Source: Prorocentrum cordatum (taxonomy: Eukaryota; Sar; Dinophyceae; Prorocentrales; Prorocentraceae). Taken from it: DNA of 64,000 bases. This document shows, piece after piece, positions 45,936 through 53,820 of this stretch. The notes below the pieces were generated by a model. That model made no database searches and had not been told where the DNA came from. It saw only the letters and a list, made by a program, of their open reading frames with translations. The position numbers and the translations under genes are program-made. Position 1 is the first letter of the stretch. Each line of letters opens with the position of its first letter. The stretch spans positions 77,001-141,000 of the forward strand of contig CAUYUJ010005670.1 in NCBI GenBank assembly GCA_963575745.1, written 5' to 3'.

Positions 45936-46424
45936 TCACTTTGATGAACTCGCAATCACGTCGATACGCTTCTCCAGCCAGGGCGGCCAGCACCAGGGGC
46001 ATACGAACATGCCGCGGTCCCTGCACCACAGAGCCTCGGAGTCGGACCCATCAGCTTCAGCAGTAACCACCGAGAAACCGTCGCAAGTGTGACCCTCCAA
46101 CACCGCGATGAGCGCCGCATCGACGAGCTGGACAATGTGGACCGTGGTGCACGTACGCCGTATACCACAAGACGTAGCAGGGACACCAAGCGACGCGTCA
46201 ACAGTGAAGAGATTGTCAAAACCGTCGTGCATCTCGCTGAGGTCGTCCTCTCCTGAGCGGTCCGAAGGATTGCAATTTGAATATGCGTCGCCAACTCTGG
46301 GCCCCACAGCTCCCTCCTCTGCGCTGCGCCCCGCCTCCGCTTCGACAGGGGGCTCGAGCATGGAGGGAGGGCTGGGTTCCCAAAGTGGCTCCCAGAGGCC
46401 CTGCAGCAGACAGGAGGGGATCAG
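45936..46424 (-). pseudogene. Retrogene of unknown function, 3' part
   Basis: About 163 codons continuing the frame of 62842-63608 once the retrotransposon and one ATCTG copy are disregarded. It is acidic then cysteine/tryptophan-rich near the end (HTCDGFSVVTAEADGSDSEA; CRDRGMFVCPWCWPPWLEKR) and ends in a TGA at 45936-45938, about 100 nt before an A9 run. An ORF call would start it within the 3' LTR (46454), but those first residues are LTR sequence. No family recognised. The mixed, low-repeat composition stands out from the surrounding DNA. Confidence 0.6.
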
Positions 46425-46429
46425 ATCTG
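46425..46429. repeat. 5-bp target-site duplication, left copy
   Basis: ATCTG directly outside the 3' LTR. Removing the element plus one copy rejoins the flanking minus-strand reading frame without a shift, which independently supports the boundary. Confidence 0.88.
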
Positions 46430-46713
46430 AGTCGAAAGCGCACTGGTCAGCCAAGATATATGTTCCGCCTTAGGCGCTCCCATATCCCAGGCTTTGTCTC
46501 ATATCGCATGAGCAAGAGAGCAAGATGAAGCATGGGATCTGGAGTAAACGATAGAAGGGGCATCGTCAATAGAAAGGTCTTTTCCGATCTCAGATGCAAG
46601 TAGTGCGCCTCAGTGAGGCACAATCACATGTTCGGCCGGGCCCGGCTTGAGCCAGGCACGGCAGCGGTGCATGCTCGACATACATCTCGCCTTTAACCCT
46701 CTCCGTTTAAAGT
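46430..46713 (-). repeat. 3' LTR of the Copia element
   Basis: Second 284-bp copy. Differences from the 5' LTR are at 46438, 46448, 46549, 46679 and 46686. The 46448 change creates a TGA in the frame that is open in the 5' LTR; the 46549 change is silent in that frame. The end is set by the flanking ATCTG duplication. Confidence 0.95.
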
Positions 46714-46817
46714 TGGAGGGGGAGGAGACGAGCAAGCACCGCATTTCTTCATTACGCGGAGAAACAGTGCTAGGCAACAGCGGCTGCCTACAAGGCAAGG
46801 GCGCGCGAGTAGCCTCG

Positions 46818-49800
46818 CTACCGGCGAGTTTCCTCGCTACTAGAGCGCACCTGCATGCGGGTTTCCCCGCCAGCTCGGGAGGCAGGGCCGTCCTGAGACG
46901 ACCTGCCCGCCCTATACGGAGTATGCTTCTTCAGCTCGTGCTTGAAGGATTGCTGACCGGCCATTACCTGTAGGAGCAACGCGCGGTCAATACTACCTTT
47001 GGTATGACCATCGGCAGTCATATCCCGCGTGTCACACCATTGGACGCTTTCAACGATTCCGCGCTCCATCATCTGGCGGATCCAGCTAATGCGCCCAAGC
47101 AGAGTGCATTCTGTGGGCTTCTTCAGATCTTTGCTAGACAAAGACTTGAAGACAGACTCGGCATCAATAGTCAGAGTGACTTTGATACATAGACCACCCA
47201 TTTCCAATATGTTCTTCAACTGTGTGGGGGTCAATGGTCCCGAGTGTAGCTCGTGGAGCGTTACAATGGTCGGGTAGCAGTCTTCCAAGTTGTGGGCTGC
47301 TGCCAGTGTTTCCGCAGAGTAGCTCGAACGCACCTGCAGTCGATGAGACTTGCAGTATGCGTCCACCAGGTGCACGACGGGTTTCCCCGCTTGCGTGTGG
47401 CCACGCCTCAGCAGGTTAGCCCCGCGGATACCGTAGCCTTTGACTTCGTCGTCTTCATCTCCGTTGAGACGACGATAGCCAGAATCGCTATGCAGGTCGA
47501 CCTCTCCTGTTGGAGTCATAGCTTGATACACGATCTTCTTCGGACCTGCCTGCAATTTCCTGGTAACCGCGTTCAGTCGTCGTACCTGGATGTTTGTCGG
47601 TTCCTGGATACGTTGCAGTGAGACAACATAGACCATCAGCCATACCTGCGTGATCAACGCATAGGCTAGAGCGCCACGAAGACTGACGAACATATCAGAA
47701 ATCGTCTTTGTCGCTTTGCTCTCAGGATCAGCGCCTGTGAGTTCTGGATGTGTGATAGGACGAAGTTGTTTGATGTATTCGTCCTGATCAAGAGTGACGC
47801 TCCCATCATCGGTCTTGTTGTACCGAACGGCACAGTTTGTGTATGTGTGCTTGTTCAGTTTGCACTTTCCAAACGTATCTTCAACACATTTGACGTACTT
47901 ATCAATGGAATCTTCCTTCCCAGTCATATTGATGTCATCAACGTGTTTGGCTGTCAAGAGGTTTGAACTCATCTCGAACTCTTCATCGTATGAAGTAGGC
48001 TGTAGTCCAAAGCTCCTGGTGATGGACCTGAGCTTCAGCGAGAATGCCCTGGGGGCATCCTTCGTGCCAGTCCCCGGCTTCAGGCACCGAAGACAATGCT
48101 TTGATTCGTCATATGACTCAAAGCCTGGCAATGTGCGAAGGACAGCTGCTGACCCAGGAGGTAGTGCGAAGCACACCACACGCTCTTTCTCGCCCGTTGC
48201 CGCGGCGAGCTCGCTATAGGTCAGTCCCTTCAAGAAAGCCATGTTGATATCCAGGGAAGCGACGATCCAAGCTTTGTTGCGTGCAGCAGAACTTGCGAGC
48301 AGTCTCTGGTTTGACCTCCTTGCCGTGCCAGAGAAGGTTTCGACATCGAAGGCTTCAATGTCCATGAAGCCACGAAGTACCAAGCGTAACCTGATCGTCC
48401 GTTCCATTTCGCCCTTCTCGTTCTTGACAAACTTCCATTTGTATACATAGCGTGAAGTCATGATGTTCGACGCTTTGCTCAAGTCAGTCATCTGGAAGCA
48501 TTTGTTGTCAAGCCAAGTCTTCAATTCTGTGTAAAGGGCTTTGGAAACTTTGACCGGATTCGCTTGAATGTCGGCCTTCGTGAGTAGGTCGTCTTCTTTG
48601 ACGACCGCGGCGCGTTTGGAGGCAGCACTAACATATACTCGCATAGTTGTGACGCTGCTGTCATCCAACAATCGGTGTTGCTGCTCGGACAGGACGACCT
48701 TGGACATGTCTGCTGTGAAGCAAAGCTCGATGTACTTCCCGTGCTCGTCGGAGTCCAGATCATAGTGGCTGTCCGGATCAGTGGAGCACAGAGGAACGTA
48801 GTAAGAAGTGTCCATGTCGTATCCTGGCGGGCGACCCCGCACCGGCAAGTGGCCTTGCACATCTTCACAGGTCGTAGAGACCAACGCGCACTGTGAGTCT
48901 GTCATGTATGTCGGAACTGTGTGCATGACTTCTTCTGTGTCAGCTTCAAGGAGTGTTCTGTCATCCATCAGTTCAGCATACCATGACTCCAAGACAAAGA
49001 CATCCAGATCCTCTTCTGTTTCCTCTATGATGGTCGGGAGCCGACCATCATTCGCCGCAGGAGGCTGCTCAGGAGCAGCTGCTGGAGGTGGCTCGCTTGG
49101 TGGTGGACCATCAGCGAGGTCCTCAAACTTAGTGAGGTCTCGGTCGAATCCAGCAGGCGGCTTCTTGGATTTAAGACACTGGATGATGCGTGAATGTGTA
49201 GACCCTGTGATGTCGTAGATGTTCAAGGCAGTGCCATCAGCTTCATAATAATGAAAGCCAGGGGTCACATCGTTATCATAGTGCACTAGTGCACAGCTGT
49301 CTGCATAGGGTGCAGCAGGCAACTTAGTCAGGCTCTTAGCAAGTCGTACAGCAACCACGTTTTCAATGCGAAAATAGTTGCGAATGAGATATTGAAGAGC
49401 CAAGTGCGCCTTAGGCGAGAGCCGGCTCGCAGCAGTCATCTGCAGTCGGCCCTGTTTCGCTGGTAGGTATCCGAAAGTCATAGCGGGTTTCCCCGCTGGC
49501 AGACCGGCAATAAAGGCCAATACTGTCCGAAGGGCCGTATTGTCCGATCCTATCTCGCGGACCATCAGTGCTTCGATGTACAGCGTATGTCGTGTGTCAG
49601 GATACTGTACTCGCACTTCGCGACTGCCGACCTTCACGATGACCTGGCCTCGGTCAGGTTCGTTGCGGATGACCGGGTATGGACCACTCCATCCACCCCA
49701 GTCGTCTTTCGTGGTGGTCGGGCGATGATAGTCCACGAGATCTCCCTCTTTGTAGTGAAATTCACCCGTAGCAGTAGTCTTCGTACGAAGAGCCCTGTTC

Positions 49801-52800
49801 GTCTTGGCAACCGCAGTGGCCTGCGTGATTGCCTCCAGACTAACCCTCCTGATTGTCTCTTCCCTTGAGTGATCTGATGATTCAGCGGACTGATCATGAT
49901 CCAGGACAGGGAAATCGGGGAGCATAGCTGGTTGTCTGCCATACAGCGCATTATACGGAGACACTTCGTTGTAGAAGGTGAATGCGTTGCTGGCAAACAA
50001 GGCTTCATGTAAGAGACGAGTGAAATTCAGAGGAATGTTCAATCTATTCAGTTCTTCTCCCATCACGTGTATGAGGTGTCGCAGGATGCCGTTCCTAGCT
50101 TCGATAGTCGTGGCGCGCTGGCCACGCGCTCGGATACGAAGCTCTGTTCCCTTGGATTTAAGGATGGCCTTTGCTGTATCGTTATTCAGCGCTCCTTCCC
50201 CATCGGAGTATAAGATCTTAGCAGGGCCATGTTGCATCCAAGTTGTGTGATAGGCATCGAGAACAGCGTGCATAGTCTTATCAGGAATCTCTGTGCCAGC
50301 TGCCCAGCGAATACAACGGTCGATGATGTGAAAAACAATATGTTCCTGTTCGTAAAAGAAAAGATCACATTCGACTTCCTCGTTGAAACGTCCTGGCAGT
50401 GACACAGAAGGCATCACCGTGTTGCCTGGTTTCTCCCAGGCACGACATTCTCTACACGAGTCGCAAATGCCTTTGATCAGACTCAAACGGGTTTCACCCA
50501 GACCAACCTTAGCTAGAATCATCCGCATCTTTGGTTCCTTGGCATGAAACCATCTCAAGTGAAGCTTGCGGAGTTCTCGCTGCACTACAGCTGGGTCAAA
50601 GCTGCGCAGGTTTTGAAGGCTGAGCTGAACGTCGAAGCGAGTCCAATCAGGAAGCCTTGGCCTTGGCCTCGGCTCTGCATGAGGCTGCGGCGGCGGTGGA
50701 GGATCACCTCCCTCCATGCGTCCGCGCCTTGCTGCCACTTGCGGCAGTCTGCGGTGATCGTCAGAGCTGCCAGCGCCAGTGGTGTCACCATGAGCCCCCT
50801 CGGCCTTGGTGATGTCATGGCTGCTGGCGCCTGCGGTTGGATCACCCTCACCGGGCCGTGGCGGCCTAGGCGCGCGTATGCGCGCTTTCGCGGCCGGCGC
50901 CGCTTCTGCGGCTGGCGCCGCTTTTGCGGCTGGAGCCGCTTCCGCGGCTGGCGCCGCAGGAGCGGCTTGCCCCGCTGGGCGCGGCTGACCAAAGTTATCT
51001 GGCAGCTTCCATTTTTCGGCGAATCTGCATTGGCCAGATATCTTGGTATGGTGAGGGTTGCTCTTCTGATATTCCTTCTTACAGCTTGGACAGTCCCAAT
51101 AGTATGGTTCAACATCGTACCATCGACACAACTTCGGATTCCTGCTGTGCCTTGGTGATTGTTTGTAGTTGTTGTCTACACAGCCAGGGCGCCCAAGACC
51201 GCCAGGTGGTGGTTGCAGGATTTCTCCGTTTGAGTGTCTCTGGATTGTTGGGTCGTCCAAGTCGTAGCCAGCACTGTTTGTTACGAACGCGTAACTGCGT
51301 CCGCGATTCGCGAATGGATCGCGACCGTAAGCAAACAGATCTTTGGCGATTTGCACCGCATCAACGATCAATGACTGCATTCTGTAGGTATATTGTGCCG
51401 CCCTTGCTAGTTCTTTGTTGCAAGCATTGGCGTGCACATGATTACCTGGACAACGCTTGCCTCTGAAAGGTGCCAACAACTCTTCTTTGTTTGCCATCAT
51501 GTGTGTTGGCTTGCGAATGTATTGTCCAAACGAATCTTTGAGACCAGTCGTGCATTGATCAACAATCGTTTGGCAAGTGACCTTGCGTTGTGCCAGTTCC
51601 TTCCATGGTTGGATCTCATCTACCCACGTGCCCATAGGTTGTTCCCTGAGAAAGAAACGCCTTAAGTCGTCTTGTAATAGAGCGACTGTTCCGCAGAACG
51701 TGATGTGAGGCAGGTCCTCCTTGTGGTGTTTAAGCCACGTATCATGATTGACCTGTGCATTGAAGTATGAAGGAAGTCCAGTAGTTCTGCAGCTTGGCTG
51801 CAAAATCGTGATCTTGACAAAGCAAGTCTTGAGGTAGTGAAGGACTGCTCTTTGTACTTCCGAGTTTCCAAGGTCAACCATAGATATCTTATCAAGGTTC
51901 CCGCCCGACGAGAGCCCCCTCTTGAAGGCTAATATGGATATACCACCCTTGCCCCCACATAATTCAAGCATGTCCACTTGATTGTTTCTGCCGTAGCATA
52001 GTGACTGGACCACCGAGAAGACATCAGCATGTGAGTCAGCGGGTTGCCCCGCCGGTAGCATCATGAAGATGTCCTCTGATTCGCTGTCCGAGTCCGACTC
52101 ATCAAGAGGAACGTCGTTGAAATATGTGGAGCAGTCAAGCCCTTTGAGGTCCTCTCCACAATCGTCGTTACCGTCTTCCACTTTCTTCGGGATTTTCTTC
52201 GGTTTGATGCCAGCCTCTTTGTCAGCTTCCTGCTTTTCTTTCTGTTTTATCCTGGCATCAGTGGGCAGCGCGGGTTTCGCGGAGAGATCCGCTGCGGAAG
52301 GATCCGCTGCTAGGTCAGAAAATGGCGGAATTTCAGAAAAGTTGGTGGGTCGCGCTTGGCAGCGCTCAATCGAAGGGGGAGGAGACCGATCGTCATCGAC
52401 GATCGTCACACGCTTTGGGCGTGACCTTCGCGACTCACCGTCGCCGTGAAGGACTGGGGCCGGAGGCTCCCAGTACAACCGAGTACTGATGTTTGTAGCC
52501 CCATCAGGTAATGGAGCTACATAATTGCACCCAGTCGGCTGATCCTGGATTTTGATATCTTGAACGATCTTGTTCGTGTCCAGGTCGGTCGTGACTCTAC
52601 GAACAACATGGTCCCATTGAGGGCCCTTTTGTGGACATTGAACGTAGTGTCTTACCTTTTTGTCAACGCGCGTACACACACTGAGGTGTACCGCACTCCG
52701 CTCATTCCTAATCATGTTGGCTTTATTGAGTTGATCAAGGAAGCGTGCAGTGATGATAGCCAAGGTTTTATGCCGAAACTCGGCACGTTGCTGATCTTGG

Positions 52801-53213
52801 CCATACCAATCCAAATCATGTTCTTTGTGTGAGCCACAAGTACATCTCCATAAGTTTAGCGGTATATGAGGACAAGATGTAGCAACTTGTATATAGGAAC
52901 CACTGGGATACTTACTGGAGCGATCAAACTTGATACCGAAATGACAAAGTCTCATTCGTATGATGCTTAGCTTCAAATCTTCGATAACATCTTTGATCGG
53001 ACCCTGTTTCCAGAAATACCCGGGTGGCCCCAGGATGACAATCTGCATTCTCAGAGCACGCGCTTTGATCAGGAGATTTTGTATACGTTGATAGTGGGGT
53101 CCCGCCCTCTTTCCTGGAGTACGAACGTACCAATCAGAGGGTGTGGCCACCCACAACATATTATAGTCTCCTGCCAACAGGTTTCCCAAATACTGTGTTC
53201 CAGTTGAAGTCAT
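46818..53213 (-). CDS. pol: Pol polyprotein: methyltransferase-like, integrase, reverse transcriptase, RNase H
   Basis: 2131 codons from the first ATG (53213). The same frame is open and coding-like up to 53414, just after a UGA, so the ATG is probably not the true start. Residues about 1-165 and 410-640 look like two related halves of a methyltransferase-like module (LELCGGKGG, then QPSCRTTG, then a K-P-T and C-x-G-x-H block). Integrase: H-x4-H near 885 and C-x2-C near 915, then D950, D1004 and E1038, with an SH3-like tail near 1165-1210. Reverse transcriptase (RVT_2 type): D1655 in SLDINMAFLKG, and HVDD at 1757-1760 where YVDD is usual. RNase H: D1910 in HSDSG, E in SYSAETLAA, D in TIDAES, D in CDTRDMTADGHTKG. 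All catalytic acids are kept, so it looks competent. Five hairpin units at 50890-50975 encode an EAAPAAK-type linker before integrase. Confidence 0.93.
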   Translation of the reverse strand: MTSTGTQYLGNLLAGDYNMLWVATPSDWYVRTPGKRAGPHYQRIQNLLIKARALRMQIVILGPPGYFWKQGPIKDVIEDLKLSIIRMRLCHFGIKFDRSSKYPSGSYIQVATSCPHIPLNLWRCTCGSHKEHDLDWYGQDQQRAEFRHKTLAIITARFLDQLNKANMIRNERSAVHLSVCTRVDKKVRHYVQCPQKGPQWDHVVRRVTTDLDTNKIVQDIKIQDQPTGCNYVAPLPDGATNISTRLYWEPPAPVLHGDGESRRSRPKRVTIVDDDRSPPPSIERCQARPTNFSEIPPFSDLAADPSAADLSAKPALPTDARIKQKEKQEADKEAGIKPKKIPKKVEDGNDDCGEDLKGLDCSTYFNDVPLDESDSDSESEDIFMMLPAGQPADSHADVFSVVQSLCYGRNNQVDMLELCGGKGGISILAFKRGLSSGGNLDKISMVDLGNSEVQRAVLHYLKTCFVKITILQPSCRTTGLPSYFNAQVNHDTWLKHHKEDLPHITFCGTVALLQDDLRRFFLREQPMGTWVDEIQPWKELAQRKVTCQTIVDQCTTGLKDSFGQYIRKPTHMMANKEELLAPFRGKRCPGNHVHANACNKELARAAQYTYRMQSLIVDAVQIAKDLFAYGRDPFANRGRSYAFVTNSAGYDLDDPTIQRHSNGEILQPPPGGLGRPGCVDNNYKQSPRHSRNPKLCRWYDVEPYYWDCPSCKKEYQKSNPHHTKISGQCRFAEKWKLPDNFGQPRPAGQAAPAAPAAEAAPAAKAAPAAEAAPAAKARIRAPRPPRPGEGDPTAGASSHDITKAEGAHGDTTGAGSSDDHRRLPQVAARRGRMEGGDPPPPPQPHAEPRPRPRLPDWTRFDVQLSLQNLRSFDPAVVQRELRKLHLRWFHAKEPKMRMILAKVGLGETRLSLIKGICDSCRECRAWEKPGNTVMPSVSLPGRFNEEVECDLFFYEQEHIVFHIIDRCIRWAAGTEIPDKTMHAVLDAYHTTWMQHGPAKILYSDGEGALNNDTAKAILKSKGTELRIRARGQRATTIEARNGILRHLIHVMGEELNRLNIPLNFTRLLHEALFASNAFTFYNEVSPYNALYGRQPAMLPDFPVLDHDQSAESSDHSREETIRRVSLEAITQATAVAKTNRALRTKTTATGEFHYKEGDLVDYHRPTTTKDDWGGWSGPYPVIRNEPDRGQVIVKVGSREVRVQYPDTRHTLYIEALMVREIGSDNTALRTVLAFIAGLPAGKPAMTFGYLPAKQGRLQMTAASRLSPKAHLALQYLIRNYFRIENVVAVRLAKSLTKLPAAPYADSCALVHYDNDVTPGFHYYEADGTALNIYDITGSTHSRIIQCLKSKKPPAGFDRDLTKFEDLADGPPPSEPPPAAAPEQPPAANDGRLPTIIEETEEDLDVFVLESWYAELMDDRTLLEADTEEVMHTVPTYMTDSQCALVSTTCEDVQGHLPVRGRPPGYDMDTSYYVPLCSTDPDSHYDLDSDEHGKYIELCFTADMSKVVLSEQQHRLLDDSSVTTMRVYVSAASKRAAVVKEDDLLTKADIQANPVKVSKALYTELKTWLDNKCFQMTDLSKASNIMTSRYVYKWKFVKNEKGEMERTIRLRLVLRGFMDIEAFDVETFSGTARRSNQRLLASSAARNKAWIVASLDINMAFLKGLTYSELAAATGEKERVVCFALPPGSAAVLRTLPGFESYDESKHCLRCLKPGTGTKDAPRAFSLKLRSITRSFGLQPTSYDEEFEMSSNLLTAKHVDDINMTGKEDSIDKYVKCVEDTFGKCKLNKHTYTNCAVRYNKTDDGSVTLDQDEYIKQLRPITHPELTGADPESKATKTISDMFVSLRGALAYALITQVWLMVYVVSLQRIQEPTNIQVRRLNAVTRKLQAGPKKIVYQAMTPTGEVDLHSDSGYRRLNGDEDDEVKGYGIRGANLLRRGHTQAGKPVVHLVDAYCKSHRLQVRSSYSAETLAAAHNLEDCYPTIVTLHELHSGPLTPTQLKNILEMGGLCIKVTLTIDAESVFKSLSSKDLKKPTECTLLGRISWIRQMMERGIVESVQWCDTRDMTADGHTKGSIDRALLLQVMAGQQSFKHELKKHTPYRAGRSSQDGPASRAGGETRMQVRSSSEETRR
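50890..50975 (-). repeat. Five GC hairpins in an exact 18-bp array in pol
   Basis: Units start at 50890, 50908, 50926, 50944 and 50962. The first four are perfect 5-bp stems GCGGC/GCCGC around CGGC, TGGC, TGGA and TGGC; the fifth has one mismatch. Each unit adds six residues (AAPAAK or AAPAAE) to a linker just before the integrase. Confidence 0.85.
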
Positions 53214-53417
53214 TACCTCGTTATGGGTAATCCGGTCACATACATAGCCACGGGTTCGGAGTTCAGCGCAAGCTGTGCGAATATCTTCGATAACGAGACA
53301 TTTTGAATGAGATTTTTCCTCTCGGGCCTCAGCGCGGCCAACGTATGTAGCGAGGAGGCCGGTATTCGGCTTCTCTTCGCAAGCGAGCGCCGCCGGCGCG
53401 CCCGCCTGCCCCCGTCA
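53214..53417 (-). promoter_or_regulatory. In-frame UGA-CGG between ORF1 and Pol (candidate readthrough site)
   Basis: One TGA (53417-53415) is followed by CGG, then 66 sense codons in the Pol frame with no stop. They read like protein (CEEKPNTGLLATYVG, KSHSKCLVIEDIRT, CDRITHNEVM). UGA-CGG is a known leaky context in several RNA virus groups. A GC-rich stretch follows at once and might form the downstream structure such sites use. Function is inferred. Confidence 0.45.
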
Positions 53418-53820
53418 GCGGCTGTCGTGAGACCAAGTTGCCGCTTGACTCGGAGGCGTGCTGTTCGCGGATGGCTCCGCAGGAGTCGCTGGTGTGGCCA
53501 CGCTCGCAGACAGACTCGGCGGATTGTTCTCGGAGATGTCAAAGTATTCCGTCCGATCCGTAGCGTGACCCACGATCTCCGCTCTCTCACCTCGCTGTGT
53601 GCATGACGACAGCAGGCGGGTTGGCCCCGCAGAGTCCGACGAACCTCCGCCCGTGTAGCTTGGTGGTGGTGGCGGTGACGCGGGTGGCCCCGCTGGATCC
53701 TCAGGCGTCCATTTGCTCACCGCCTCCTGGACTGCCCAGAAGATCTTGGACTTCAGGGCGGCCTTTGCGTTCTCAGGAGGTGGGTGCCAAGTCCCTTCGG
53801 GACCCTGTCGGCCCTCCCAC
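53415..53820 (-). CDS. C-terminal continuation of ORF1 up to the UGA (about 135 codons)
   Basis: After a +1 shift near 53815 the sense continues in another frame: WEGRQGPEGTWHPPPENAKA, KSKIFWAVQEAVSKWTPED, an in-frame AGPPA hairpin, a proline run, then EYFDISENNPPSLSASVATP. It ends at a UGA at 53415-53417 followed by CGG. The next codons in the same frame (QAGAPAALACEEKPNT and on) lead straight into Pol. Two hairpins (53467, 53680) lie in it. Confidence 0.6.

Noticed and set aside
46430-46454. An ATG-less start of the 45936-46454 frame inside the 3' LTR
   Set aside because: Those residues are LTR sequence; the original frame continues from the other side of the element.
53213-53590. 125-codon minus-strand frame between ORF1 and Pol
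   Set aside because: Arginine-rich and in the wrong frame. The protein-like sense in this stretch is in the Pol frame.
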